NCBI RefSeq assembly: GCF_040081925.1
Contig: NZ_JBEBMF010000002.1
Coordinates: 434,001-498,000, forward strand
Direction: 5' to 3'
DNA: 64,000 nucleotides
Source: Mesorhizobium_K quangtriensis
GTDB taxonomy: Bacteria > Pseudomonadota > Alphaproteobacteria > Rhizobiales > Rhizobiaceae
Part shown: positions 39,864-49,252 of the stretch, in pieces
Layout of the letters: every line of letters begins with the position of its first letter
How positions within the stretch are numbered: position 1 is the first letter of the stretch
The notes under the pieces: generated by a model
Database searches by the model: none
The model's input: only the letters and a program-made list of their open reading frames with translations
What the model was told of the DNA's origin: nothing
Translations under genes and position numbers: made by a program

Positions 39864-42800
39864 GTGCACATCCTGACCACATCGTCTGCCTCGCTCGACG
39901 ACCTCGTCGAGCCGGTCGATCTGCGTCAATCGCCGGCAGAAATCGTCGCGCTGTCCTTCACCGACAGCGATCTGGCAGGAATGGCGGCGGCGTGGAAGGC
40001 CGAAGCCGGCGCGCTGCCCTCCATGCGCCTCGCGGCGCTGCGCGACCTGCGTCACCCGATGTCCGTCGATCTCTGGATCGACAGTGTCGGCGCGAAGGCC
40101 AAGGTGGTGCTGGTGCGTATCCTCGGCGGCTATGAATGGTGGCGCTACGGCTGCGACCAACTCGCAGCGATGGCGCGGGCGCGCGGCGTAAAACTGGCGC
40201 TGCTGCCCGGAGAGTGCCGCGAACAGGACGAGCGTCTGGTCGAATGCTCGACGCTGCCGCGCGACGAACTCGACGCGCTGCTCGCCTGTTTCCGCGAGGG
40301 CGGCCCGCACAACATGATTGCGCTGGTGCGCCGGCTGGCCGCGCTAGCGGGGCACGAAGTGCAGACTCTGGACGCCTTGGAAGTGCCGAAAGCCGGATTT
40401 TATGATCCAGTGGCGAAGGCTGTCACCAAGCTGCCGCCCTATGCCAAAGGCGCAAACATCCCCATCCTCTTCTACCGCTCGATGCTGCTGGCGTCCGATG
40501 TCGCGCCGATCGAGGCGCTGGCGCAGGCGCTTGCCGACAAAGGCATGCAGCCCGTCCCGATTTTTGTAGCCAGTCTGAAAGACAAGGAGTCCTCCGCCTT
40601 CGTCGAACAGGCGTTGCGCGACCTCAATCCAGCGCTGATCGTTACTGCCACGGCCTTCGCGACAGGTGCGGAGCCAGGTGTCGAAACGCTGTTCGACCGC
40701 GCCGGCGTCCCGGTCATGCAGGTGATTGTCGCGACAACGCGGCGCGAGGCATGGGAGAAAAGCCCGCGCGGTCTCGGCCCGGCCGACCTCGCCATGCATG
40801 TCGTCATGCCAGAACTGGACGGGCGCCTTCTCGCCGGTGCAATCTCCTTCAAGGATGACAGCGGCATCGATCCCGAACTCGGCTTCCGTGCTTTCGCCAA
40901 CCGGCCGGAACCGGATCGTGTCGAGCAGGTCGCAGCGCGCATCGAGGCCATGGTGCGCCTGCAGACGACGCCGCGCGACAAACGCCGGCTGGCGATCATC
41001 ATGCCGGACTATCCGGGCGCGGCTGGACGCACAGGCTATGCGGTGGGCCTCGACGTACCGAACTCCGTACTCGCCATGCTGCACGACCTGAAGGATGCCG
41101 GCTATGCCGTTGACGGGATTCCGGAAACGGCGCGGGAACTGCTGGATGCGGTCGAGGCTGGCGAAGAGGGTCTGGGCCTCGAAGAATATATCGCGCTGTC
41201 GGCAAATCTGCCTGAAGAGGCAACGAAAGCGGTGGAAGCCGCGTGGGGCGTTCCTGCAAGCCTAAGAGCACCGCACTTCTCCGTCCGGGCCGCGACCTTT
41301 GGCAACGTCACCGTCGCGCTCGCTCCGGACCGGGGGAAATCGCAGGACCGCCGCGCCGATTATCACGACCCGACATTGCCGCCGCGCCACGAACTGATCG
41401 CCTTCGGCCTTTGGCTGCGCGAGACGCTCGGCGTCGATGCGCTTGTCCATGTCGGCGCGCACGGCACCCTGGAATGGCTGCCCGGCAAGGCGGTTGCGCT
41501 TGGCAAGAACTGCTTTCCCGAGATCGTTACCGGGCCACTGCCTGTCGTCTATCCTTTCATCGTCTCCAACCCAGGCGAGGCCGCACAGACCAAGCGGCGC
41601 ATCTCAGCCGTCACGCTCGGCCACCTGCCCCCGCCTCTGGTGGCTGCCGAACTGGATGAGGACAAGCAGAAGCTGGAGCGGCTGGTCGACGAATATGCGC
41701 AGGCGGACGGCCTGGACCGCCGCAGACGCGACCGGTTGGCGCAACTGATCGTCGAGACAGCGGGAAAGACAGGGTTGGCGTCGGAAGCCGGCGTTGCTGA
41801 AACGGACCAGCCCGACGAGGCGCTGCGCCGCATCGACGCCTGGCTGTGCGACCTCAAGGACTTCGCCATCAAGGACGGGCTGCACATCTATGGCCGCGCC
41901 GAAATCGATGACGAACCGATCCGGCAGACCAGCGCCGCAGCCGAGCGCACAGCGCTGATCGCCGCGCTCGACGGCCGCCACGTCACGGCCGGCCCCGCAG
42001 GCGCGCCAGCACGCGGCCGCAAGGACGTGCTGCCAACCGGCCGCAACCTGTTCACCGCCGACCCGCGCACCATGCCGACCTCGACAGCCTTCGACATCGG
42101 TGAGGCCGCGGCGTCGGAAGTGCTGCGTCAGTACATGCAGGACCATGGCGACTGGCCGCGCTCGCTGGTCGTCGACCTCTGGGGTTCTGCCTCGCTGCGC
42201 ACCGGCGGCGAAGAAATCGCGCAGGGGCTGGCTCTGATGGGCTGCGGGCCGCAATGGGATGCCGCGACCGGCCGCGTGACCGGCATCGAGGTGCTGTCCC
42301 CCGCGACGCTCGGCCGGCCGCGCGTCGACGTGACGTGGCGTATCTCCGGCCTTTTCCGTGACATGTTCCCGACCCAGATCGCGCTGATCGACGCCGCGAC
42401 ACGGGCGGTTGCCGAGCGTAACGAGGACGCATCCGAAAATCCCCTCGCCGAGACCGCACGGGAGCAGAACAGCGTTCCGGCGCGCATCTTCGGATCCTCC
42501 CCCGGCACTTACGGTGCCGGACCGGAGAAGCTTCTGTCCGGCGGCGGCTGGGAAACCCGCGAGGAACTCGGCCGCGCCTATCTGGAGGCCACTTCGCATG
42601 CCTATGGCGGTGCCGAAGGTGATGGCCGGCACCTGCCCGGAGCCTTCGCCGAGCGCATCGCCGAGGCCGAGCTTCTGATCCACACCGCCGACGATCCGGG
42701 CCGTGACATCCTGGAAGGCTCGGCGGATGTCGCCTTCGTGGGCGGGTTCTCGGCAGCGGTCGCGTTGCTCGGCGGCAAGGCCGAGGTGATCATGCTCGAC

Positions 42801-43199
42801 ACCACTGACCCGAAGAAGCCCAAGCCGCGCTCGGTGACGCAGGCGGTGGCGCGTGTCGTTCGCGCCCGGGCGACAAGTGCGCGCTTCATCGAAGGCCAGA
42901 TGCGTCACGGGCCACGCGGCGCTTCCGAATTCGCCGAAACCGTCGACCGGTTGATCGGCTTCGCGGAAACCACCAACGCCATCCCAGGCACGCTGATCGA
43001 GGCGGTGCACGACGCCTATCTCGGCAACGAGGCCGTGCGCGCCTTCATGCTCCGCGAAAATCCCAAGGCGGCCGCCTTCATCGCCGAGCGTTTTGCCTCT
43101 GCGCGGCGGCGCGGCCTGTGGAACCCGCTGCGCAATTCCATAGACAACGACCTTGCAGCGCTTATCGCCGAGGCGCGCGGCGCACAGGAGGCCGCATGA
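39864..43199 (+). CDS. cobN: cobaltochelatase subunit CobN
   Basis: The large subunit of the ATP-dependent aerobic cobaltochelatase, which inserts Co2+ into hydrogenobyrinic acid a,c-diamide with CobS and CobT-type partners (not in this window). Family segments: LVRILGGYEWWRYG, VHVGAHGTLEWLPGKAVALG (the substrate site shared with BchH), and RIFGSSPGTYGAG. At 1111 residues it is shorter than the P. denitrificans protein (about 1275). The reading frame shows no break, so this is a compact variant rather than a damaged gene. Start GTG at 39864, preceded by AAGGAG. Its stop overlaps cobG. Confidence 0.96.
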   Translation: MHILTTSSASLDDLVEPVDLRQSPAEIVALSFTDSDLAGMAAAWKAEAGALPSMRLAALRDLRHPMSVDLWIDSVGAKAKVVLVRILGGYEWWRYGCDQLAAMARARGVKLALLPGECREQDERLVECSTLPRDELDALLACFREGGPHNMIALVRRLAALAGHEVQTLDALEVPKAGFYDPVAKAVTKLPPYAKGANIPILFYRSMLLASDVAPIEALAQALADKGMQPVPIFVASLKDKESSAFVEQALRDLNPALIVTATAFATGAEPGVETLFDRAGVPVMQVIVATTRREAWEKSPRGLGPADLAMHVVMPELDGRLLAGAISFKDDSGIDPELGFRAFANRPEPDRVEQVAARIEAMVRLQTTPRDKRRLAIIMPDYPGAAGRTGYAVGLDVPNSVLAMLHDLKDAGYAVDGIPETARELLDAVEAGEEGLGLEEYIALSANLPEEATKAVEAAWGVPASLRAPHFSVRAATFGNVTVALAPDRGKSQDRRADYHDPTLPPRHELIAFGLWLRETLGVDALVHVGAHGTLEWLPGKAVALGKNCFPEIVTGPLPVVYPFIVSNPGEAAQTKRRISAVTLGHLPPPLVAAELDEDKQKLERLVDEYAQADGLDRRRRDRLAQLIVETAGKTGLASEAGVAETDQPDEALRRIDAWLCDLKDFAIKDGLHIYGRAEIDDEPIRQTSAAAERTALIAALDGRHVTAGPAGAPARGRKDVLPTGRNLFTADPRTMPTSTAFDIGEAAASEVLRQYMQDHGDWPRSLVVDLWGSASLRTGGEEIAQGLALMGCGPQWDAATGRVTGIEVLSPATLGRPRVDVTWRISGLFRDMFPTQIALIDAATRAVAERNEDASENPLAETAREQNSVPARIFGSSPGTYGAGPEKLLSGGGWETREELGRAYLEATSHAYGGAEGDGRHLPGAFAERIAEAELLIHTADDPGRDILEGSADVAFVGGFSAAVALLGGKAEVIMLDTTDPKKPKPRSVTQAVARVVRARATSARFIEGQMRHGPRGASEFAETVDRLIGFAETTNAIPGTLIEAVHDAYLGNEAVRAFMLRENPKAAAFIAERFASARRRGLWNPLRNSIDNDLAALIAEARGAQEAA

Positions 43200-44542
43200 C
43201 GGTCCAGGCGTCGGAACGGCCATTGGCCGGCGGCTTCGCGCGACGCGGTGCCTGCCCGGCGCTGTCCGCGCCGATGAAGACCGGCGACGGACTGCTGGTT
43301 CGCCTGAACCCGGTGGATGGCGGCGTGTCGCCGGAGGCGCTGATCGGGCTCTGCGAGGCGGCAGACGAACACGGCAACGGCATTGTCGAAGTCACTGCCC
43401 GCGGCAGCGTGCAGATACGCGGACTGACGGCGGATTCGGCGGTCGAGTTTGCCGCAGTCGTCAACAAGCTCGGCATTCCCGTGCGCACGGGCATCCCGGT
43501 GCAGACCGGCGTGATGGCGGGCCTCGATCCCGGGGAGATTTCGGACCCGACGCCGCTTGCTGAGGCGATCCGGGCCGGCATCGCCGCAGCCGGACTGGAA
43601 AGCCTGCTCGGGCCGAAGGTTTCTGTGGTGGTGGACGGAGGCGGAAGGACAGCGCTGGACGAGGTTGCGGCAGATGTCAGGCTGACTGCGGTCACGGGTG
43701 GCGGTTGGATTGTGGCAATCGCGGGCGATCAACAATCAGCGCGACCGCTTGGCATTACTGACGACGAACAAGCGACTTGCAATATCGCGCTGGCGCTGCT
43801 TTCCCGGATTGCGGAGATGGGAAGGCAGGCTCGCGGCCGGGACTTGAACGACGCGACATTATCAGGGTTGGTCGATGGTTCGGAAGGACGGCGAGAGGCG
43901 GCCAGGTCGCTGATTGGAGAGACCGCTCTGCGCAACCAAGAGCTCGCCCTCGGCGTCGCCCTTCCCTTCGGCCACATCAGCGCCGATCGATTGAAAGCCT
44001 TCGCCGAAAAGGCGCTGACGCTTGGCGTAGAGGACGTCCGCCCCGCGCCAAAGCGGACACTGGTGGCGATCTGCGGCTCGAAGAGGGCAGCGCGGGAACT
44101 GGGCAGGACGGCGGAAGCGCTCGGTTTCATCACCTCGCCTGACGATCCCACACAGTCGATCTCCGCCTGCCCCGGCGCGCCGGACTGCGCTTCCGGGTAT
44201 TTACCGGCGCGAACTATCGCAGCCGAAATCGCCAGGGAACATGCAGGCTTCTTCGACGGATCCTTGCACCTGCATGTTTCCGGTTGCGCCAAGGGATGCG
44301 CGCATCCGGCAGCGTCGACCCTGACGATGGTAGGCGGCGAACGCGAAATCGGGCTTGTCGCGGACGGTACGGCGCGCGATGAAGCGGCGGCCTTTGCGGA
44401 TCGCGACGCCGCAGGGCGCGCTTTCGCCAACGTCGCGCGGTTGGTTTCGGCAGAACGGCTGCCGGGTGAAACGACGGCGCATGCCATTCACATGATTGGG
44501 CTTTCCGGACTTGCGGAAGCCTTCGGAAAACACGGGACATGA
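43196..44542 (+). CDS. cobG: precorrin-3B synthase CobG
   Basis: An oxygen-dependent monooxygenase of the aerobic B12 pathway that prepares precorrin-3A for ring contraction, 448 residues, related to sulfite/nitrite reductases. The 4Fe-4S ligands are in SACPGAPDCASGY (C-x5-C) and VSGCAKGCAHP (C-x3-C). The N-terminal ferredoxin-like half includes GIVEVTARGSVQIRGL. The presence of CobG, rather than CobZ, marks this as the P. denitrificans branch. Start ATG at 43196 within the cobN stop. Confidence 0.94.
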   Translation: MTVQASERPLAGGFARRGACPALSAPMKTGDGLLVRLNPVDGGVSPEALIGLCEAADEHGNGIVEVTARGSVQIRGLTADSAVEFAAVVNKLGIPVRTGIPVQTGVMAGLDPGEISDPTPLAEAIRAGIAAAGLESLLGPKVSVVVDGGGRTALDEVAADVRLTAVTGGGWIVAIAGDQQSARPLGITDDEQATCNIALALLSRIAEMGRQARGRDLNDATLSGLVDGSEGRREAARSLIGETALRNQELALGVALPFGHISADRLKAFAEKALTLGVEDVRPAPKRTLVAICGSKRAARELGRTAEALGFITSPDDPTQSISACPGAPDCASGYLPARTIAAEIAREHAGFFDGSLHLHVSGCAKGCAHPAASTLTMVGGEREIGLVADGTARDEAAAFADRDAAGRAFANVARLVSAERLPGETTAHAIHMIGLSGLAEAFGKHGT

Positions 44543-45171
44543 CAGCTTACGACTACATCCACGACGGCAACGCGATCTACGAAAAGTCCTTCGCGATCAT
44601 TCGCGCGGAAGCCGACCTGTCGCGCTTTTCCGAGCCTGAAGCCGATGTCGCGGTGCGCATGATCCACGCCTGTGGGCTGGTCGAAGCCGCCCAGCACTTC
44701 GTCTTCTCCGAGGATTTCGTCGCATCCGCACGCGCCGCCCTTCTGGCTGGCGCGCCTGTTCTCTGCGACGCGGAGATGGTCTCGCGGGGCGTGACGGCGG
44801 CACGGCTCCCCGCAAAGAACGAGGTAATCTGTACGCTGCGCGATCCGCAAACCGCCGAACTCGCGAAGAAGATCGGCAACACGCGCTCGGCGGCAGCGCT
44901 GGAACTGTGGCGAGATAGGCTGCATGGCGCGGTGGTCGCAATCGGGAACGCGCCGACCGCCCTCTTCTATCTGCTCGAGATGCTCGAAAAGGGCGCGCCG
45001 AGGCCGGCTGCGATCATCGGCATGCCCGTGGGCTTCGTCGGCGCCGCCGAATCCAAGGAAGCGCTGGCCGAAAGCAGACTTGGCATCCCCTGGGCAATTG
45101 TCCGCGGCCGCATGGGCGGCAGTGCGATGACCGCCGCCGCCGTCAATGCTCTGGCGAGGCCCGGACTGTGA
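44539..45171 (+). CDS. cobH: precorrin-8X methylmutase CobH
   Basis: A 210-residue enzyme that moves the methyl from C11 to C12, giving hydrogenobyrinic acid. The catalytic His is in MIHACGLVEAA (about residue 43). Other family segments are GAPVLCDAEMVSRGV and PAAIIGMPVGFVGAAESKEAL. It overlaps cobG and cobI by four bases on each side. Confidence 0.96.
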   Translation: MTAYDYIHDGNAIYEKSFAIIRAEADLSRFSEPEADVAVRMIHACGLVEAAQHFVFSEDFVASARAALLAGAPVLCDAEMVSRGVTAARLPAKNEVICTLRDPQTAELAKKIGNTRSAAALELWRDRLHGAVVAIGNAPTALFYLLEMLEKGAPRPAAIIGMPVGFVGAAESKEALAESRLGIPWAIVRGRMGGSAMTAAAVNALARPGL

Positions 45172-45908
45172 ACGCACAGACGAAAACCGGCCGCCTGATC
45201 GGCGTCGGCACAGGCCCCGGCGATCCGGAACTGATGACGCTGAAGGCCGTGCGCGCGCTGGAGGAGGCCGACGTCGTCGCTTATTTCGCCAAGCGCGGCA
45301 GCAACGGCAACGCGCGCGGCATCGTCGGGCCGTATTTCCGTGAAGCCTGGGTCGAACTGCCGCTGGTTTACCCTGTTACGACCGAAATCCACAAGGATTC
45401 GAAGGATTACAGGACAGCGATCTCCGACTTCTACGAGGCCTCCGTCCAACGGATCGAAACGCATCTCGAAGACGGCAAGACGGTCGCCGTGCTCTCCGAG
45501 GGCGATCCGCTATTTTACGGGTCATACATGCACCTGCATGTGCGGCTCGCCGGACGCTGGCCGACTGAGGTGATCCCGGGCGTGACGGCGATGTCGGGAT
45601 GCTGGTCTCAGACGGGCGTTCCCATCGTCCAGGGCGACGACATCCTGACCGTGCTGCCGGGCACGCTGTCCGAATACGAATTGACGCGACGGCTGGCCGA
45701 TACACACGCGGCGGTGATCATGAAAGTCGGCCGCAACTTGCCCAAGATACGAGCAGCGCTGACCGCAACCGGCCTGCTTGATCGGGCCATCTATGTCGAG
45801 CGCGGCACGATGGCGAACACGCGCTCCGAGCGGCTGGCCGACAAGACCAACGACGACGCACCCTATTTCTCGATCGTGCTCGTGCCTGGATGGGCCGAGA
45901 AGCCATGA
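45168..45908 (+). CDS. cobI: precorrin-2 C(20)-methyltransferase CobI
   Basis: A 246-residue SAM-dependent tetrapyrrole methylase. N-terminal motif GVGTGPGDPELMTLKAVRAL; second motif VLSEGDPLFYGSYMHLH and the EVIPGVTAMSG loop. It converts precorrin-2 to precorrin-3A. Start GTG at 45168, overlapping the cobH stop. Confidence 0.96.
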   Translation: MNAQTKTGRLIGVGTGPGDPELMTLKAVRALEEADVVAYFAKRGSNGNARGIVGPYFREAWVELPLVYPVTTEIHKDSKDYRTAISDFYEASVQRIETHLEDGKTVAVLSEGDPLFYGSYMHLHVRLAGRWPTEVIPGVTAMSGCWSQTGVPIVQGDDILTVLPGTLSEYELTRRLADTHAAVIMKVGRNLPKIRAALTATGLLDRAIYVERGTMANTRSERLADKTNDDAPYFSIVLVPGWAEKP

Positions 45909-46681
45909 GCAAGGGCGGCCATATCGCCGTGATCGGCCTCGGGCCCGGCGGCGCGCATCAGGTGACACCTGAGGCGAGCGCGGCGGTGGCGGCTGCGAAG
46001 TGGTTCTACGGCTATTTCCCCTATGTCGACCGGCTGGAGTTGCGGCCCGACCAGGTAAAAGTCGCATCCGACAACCGCGAGGAGATTTCGCGCGCACAGG
46101 CCGCGCTACAGAAGGCCGCCGAAGGAGAGCGCGTGGCGGTCGTCTCGGGTGGCGATCCCGGCGTGTTTGCGATGGCCGCGGCAGTATGCGAGGCGATCGA
46201 AGCAGGCCCGGCCGAATGGCGCGACATCGAGATGACCACTGTGCCGGGCGTGACTGCGATGCTGGCGGTTGCCGCCCGGATCGGCGCGCCGCTCGGCCAC
46301 GACTTCTGCGCGATCTCGCTATCCGACAACCTCAAGCCTTGGGAAACCATCGAGAACCGACTGGTAGCAGCGGCCACGGCGGGCTTCGTCATCGCTCTCT
46401 ACAACCCGATCAGCAAGGCGCGGCCATGGCAACTCGGCAAAGCCCTCGAGCTTTTGCGTGCGATCCTGTCAACGACGACGCCGATCATCTTCGGCCGCGC
46501 CGCCGGACGGCCCGATGAGAAGATCGTGGTGACGCCGCTCGGCGAGGCGGACGCGGGACAGGCCGATATGGCGACCTGCGTGATCATCGGTTCCGCTGAG
46601 ACGCGCGTCATCGAGCGCGGCGTACAGCCTGCGCTGGTCTACACGCCTCGCTTTTTGTCTGCTCAGGGAGCCAAGGCTTGA
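45905..46681 (+). CDS. cobJ: precorrin-3B C(17)-methyltransferase CobJ
   Basis: A 258-residue SAM-dependent methylase that catalyses ring contraction with C17 methylation. Motifs: VIGLGPGGAHQVTPEA, VVSGGDPGVFAMAAAV, and VPGVTAMLAVAARIGAPLGHDFCAISLSD, which is typical of CobJ. I chose the ATG at 45905 (ATGA with cobI). Its 3' end overlaps the convergent cobK by 19 bp. Confidence 0.96.
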   Translation: MSKGGHIAVIGLGPGGAHQVTPEASAAVAAAKWFYGYFPYVDRLELRPDQVKVASDNREEISRAQAALQKAAEGERVAVVSGGDPGVFAMAAAVCEAIEAGPAEWRDIEMTTVPGVTAMLAVAARIGAPLGHDFCAISLSDNLKPWETIENRLVAAATAGFVIALYNPISKARPWQLGKALELLRAILSTTTPIIFGRAAGRPDEKIVVTPLGEADAGQADMATCVIIGSAETRVIERGVQPALVYTPRFLSAQGAKA

Positions 46682-47403
46682 TCTGCGAGCCGCATCGTCT
46701 CGTCGACATCCATGCCGGCCGGCATGTCGGGCAGCGCCGGCCGGCGTATCAGGAATATCTCGATGCCGAGCGCACGGGCCGCTGCGATCTTGCCGTAGGT
46801 CGCCTGCCCGCCGCTGTTCTTGGATACGATGGCGTCGATGCCGTGCGTCTCAAGAAGCGCGCGGTCGCCGGCTTCGGAAAACGGTCCGCGCGCGAGGATG
46901 TAAGTGGCGTCCGGCAGGTGAAGCGGCGGCTCGACCGGATCGACGCTGCGAATGAGGTAGGCGTGCTGCGGCGCAGCTTCAAAGGGAAGCAGCTCCTGCC
47001 GGCCCAAAGCCAGAAAAACTCTGCGCGGGCTCGCACCGAGCAGGCCGACGGCCTCCGAGGCGCTGTCGACCAGCGTCCAGCGATCGCCGGGCTGCCGCTC
47101 CCAGGCGGGACGACGCAGCGCGATGGCCGGAACATGGGCGAGCGCAGCGGCCTTCGCCGCATTGGCGGAAATGCGGGCTGCATAGGGGTGCGTCGCGTCG
47201 ATCAGCAGATCGATACGGTTTTCGGTAAGGTAGGCGGCAAGTCCCTCCGCGCCGCCGAAGCCGCCTGTTCGAACCGGCACACCCTGCGCCACCGGATTTT
47301 CGGTACGACCGGCGAGCGACAGGGTGACGTCGTACGCAGCCGCGAGCTTGCCGGCGAGTTGGCGGGCGTCGGCGGTGCCACCGAGGACGAGGATTTTCTT
47401 CAT
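46663..47403 (-). CDS. cobK: precorrin-6A reductase CobK
   Basis: A 246-residue NADPH-dependent enzyme that reduces the macrocycle before CobL acts. It has the family's N-terminal KILVLGGTADARQLAGKLA and the segments DLLIDATHPYAARISANAAKAA and IDAIVSKNSGGQATYGKIAAARALG. It is on the opposite strand to the other cob genes, convergent with cobJ (19-bp overlap) and divergent from cobL across the palindromic repeat, so it must have its own promoter. Confidence 0.95.
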   Translation of the reverse strand: MKKILVLGGTADARQLAGKLAAAYDVTLSLAGRTENPVAQGVPVRTGGFGGAEGLAAYLTENRIDLLIDATHPYAARISANAAKAAALAHVPAIALRRPAWERQPGDRWTLVDSASEAVGLLGASPRRVFLALGRQELLPFEAAPQHAYLIRSVDPVEPPLHLPDATYILARGPFSEAGDRALLETHGIDAIVSKNSGGQATYGKIAAARALGIEIFLIRRPALPDMPAGMDVDETMRLADQALAP

Positions 47404-47486
47404 GGGGTGCCGGAGTCACGCATTACCCCTCACCCTTACCTGCTTACGGTGAATACGGGGAGAGGCGTTCGCCAAGGTTGGCGCTG

Positions 47487-47631
47487 GTTCCTCGCCCCCG
47501 CGAAGTGGGGGAGAGGTGGATCGACCCGCAGGGGCGAGACGGAGAGGGGGACCCTTCAGCTAGTCAGGCCGCCCCCCCTCTCCGTCGCGCTTCGCGCGCC
47601 ACCTCTCCCTCGCTTCGCGTGGGCGAGGAAC
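47487..47631. repeat. 145-bp palindromic repeat (MITE/RIME-like) between cobK and cobL
   Basis: Two nested inverted repeats. The outer 33-bp arms at 47487-47519 and 47599-47631 match at 30 of 33 positions. The inner arms are 13 bp and perfect (GACGGAGAGGGGG at 47538-47550, CCCCCTCTCCGTC at 47574-47586). It resembles the intergenic palindromic elements of rhizobial genomes and contains no gene. It fills most of the cobK-cobL divergent region, so it may influence both promoters. Confidence 0.85.
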
Positions 47632-47654
47632 CTGCGCTTCTCGAGGAGTGCAGT

Positions 47655-48872
47655 ATGAGGGCCTCCTCAAAATGGCTCTCCGTCGTCGGCATTGGAGAGG
47701 ACGGCGTCAGTGGACTTGGCGATGCGGCCAAGCGACTAGTCGCCGAAGCCGAGATCGTCTTCGGCGGGAAACGGCATTTGGCGTTGGCGGCAAGCCTGAT
47801 CAAAGGTAAATCGCGCGCCTGGCCGAGCCCGTTCGATACCGCTATGCGCGAAGTCATCGCCTTGCGCGGACAAAGGGTCTGCGTCCTGGCATCAGGTGAT
47901 CCGTTCCTGCACGGTGTCGGCGTCACGCTTGCGCGGCAGGTGCCGGTTGGTGAAATGATCGTGATCACTGCTCCATCCGCCTTCTCGCTGGCGGCCTCGC
48001 GTCTCGGCTGGGCGCTGCAGGATATCGAGACGGTGTCGCTGCACGGACACGCCATCGACCTCATCCGCCCGCTGCTCCAATCGGGTCGGCGCGTGTTGGC
48101 GCTAACGTCGGACGGCGACGGACCCGGGGCGGTAGCGGCGCTGCTGGCCCAGCTTGGCTTCGGCCGATCGAGGCTGACCGTGCTGGAAGCGCTGGGCGGG
48201 CCAGACGAGCGTATCCGGACAACGTCCGCGAGCGAATTCGTTCTCGAAAACATCAACCCGCTCAACGTTCTGGCGCTCGAACTTGAATCGGATCGCGAGG
48301 CACGCATCCTGCCGCTGACGGCCGGACGGCCCGATGATTTGTTCGAGCATGACGGGCAGATCACCAAGAGCGAGATTCGCGCCATGACGCTAGCTGCCCT
48401 TGCGCCCCGGCGCGGCGAATTGCTGTGGGACATCGGCGCCGGCTCCGGCTCGATCTCCATCGAGTGGATGCTGGCCGACCCCGCCATGCGCGCCGTGGCG
48501 ATCGAGGAAAACGCCGAACGGGCCGCGCGCATCCGGCGCAACGCGACCGCATTCGGCGTGCCGGGCCTGACGGTCGTTGAGGGAGCAGCACCCGCCGCGC
48601 TGATTGGACTGCCTACACCCGACGTGATCTTCATCGGCGGCGGCGGCACAGACGGTGGCGTGATGGATGCGGCAATATCCGCCCTGCCCGCAGGCGGTCG
48701 GCTGGTGGCCAATGCGGTGACGCTGGAAATGGAAGGCCTTCTGCTGGCGAAACACGCCGAGCTCGGCGGCGACCTTGTCCGCATCGCGATCTCGCGCGAA
48801 ACCGCTATCGGCTCGATGAGCGGCTGGCGTCCCGCTATGCCGGTGACCCAGTGGTCGTGGGTAAAACCATGA
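47655..48872 (+). CDS. cobL: precorrin-6Y C5,15-methyltransferase (decarboxylating) CobL
   Basis: A bifunctional enzyme of 405 residues. The N-terminal part (about 1-205) is a tetrapyrrole methylase (CbiE-like: VVGIGEDGVSGLGDAAKRLV, then VLASGDPFLHGVGVTLAR, then ITAPSAFSLAASRLGW). The C-terminal part (about 215-405) is a CbiT-like methyltransferase and decarboxylase with the SAM motif LLWDIGAGSGSISIEWML. The ATG at 47655 is the first credible start; the open frame upstream runs through the palindromic repeat. Stop overlaps cobE. Confidence 0.96.
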   Translation: MRASSKWLSVVGIGEDGVSGLGDAAKRLVAEAEIVFGGKRHLALAASLIKGKSRAWPSPFDTAMREVIALRGQRVCVLASGDPFLHGVGVTLARQVPVGEMIVITAPSAFSLAASRLGWALQDIETVSLHGHAIDLIRPLLQSGRRVLALTSDGDGPGAVAALLAQLGFGRSRLTVLEALGGPDERIRTTSASEFVLENINPLNVLALELESDREARILPLTAGRPDDLFEHDGQITKSEIRAMTLAALAPRRGELLWDIGAGSGSISIEWMLADPAMRAVAIEENAERAARIRRNATAFGVPGLTVVEGAAPAALIGLPTPDVIFIGGGGTDGGVMDAAISALPAGGRLVANAVTLEMEGLLLAKHAELGGDLVRIAISRETAIGSMSGWRPAMPVTQWSWVKP

Positions 48873-49252
48873 TCGTTGCGGGCATCGGCAGTCGCAAGGG
48901 CGTGAGCGCGGCGGAAGTTGTCGTTGCGGTGGATCTTGCATTGGCTGATCACGCGCTGCATCGAAGTGGGCTGGCTATGCTGGCAACGGCGAGCCTGAAG
49001 GGGAACGAACCAGGCATTATCGCCGCGAGCGGCATGATGAACCTTCCGCTGATCCTGATCGACCAGAAGGCCTTGGAAGATGTGTCGGCGGCGACTCTCA
49101 CCAAGTCCGCAGCTTCCATGGCGACGGCGAACACGCCTTCAGTCTCCGAGGCCGCAGCGCTTGCAGCCGCCGGACAAGGCGCAAGGTTGGCCGGCCCGCG
49201 GATAATTGTCGGCTCCGTCACCTGCGCAATCGCCTTCGGAGCTGAGCCGTGA
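48869..49252 (+). CDS. cobE: CobE (CbiG C-terminal-like cobalamin biosynthesis protein)
   Basis: A 127-residue protein matching the C-terminal domain of CbiG. CobE is needed for cobalamin synthesis in P. denitrificans but has no defined reaction. It has the family's start IVAGIGSRKGVSAAEVV, the segment ASLKGNEPGIIAAS, and the ending GPRIIVGSVTCAIAFG. It is coupled to cobL upstream and cobM downstream by four-base overlaps. Confidence 0.9.
   Translation: MIVAGIGSRKGVSAAEVVVAVDLALADHALHRSGLAMLATASLKGNEPGIIAASGMMNLPLILIDQKALEDVSAATLTKSAASMATANTPSVSEAAALAAAGQGARLAGPRIIVGSVTCAIAFGAEP

Noticed and set aside
41604..43223. Long minus-strand open frame opposite cobN
   Set aside because: cobN is intact on the plus strand, and this frame has no family motifs.
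47487..47631. CRISPR-like repeat
   Set aside because: It is a single nested palindrome, not a series of direct repeats with spacers, and no cas genes are present.
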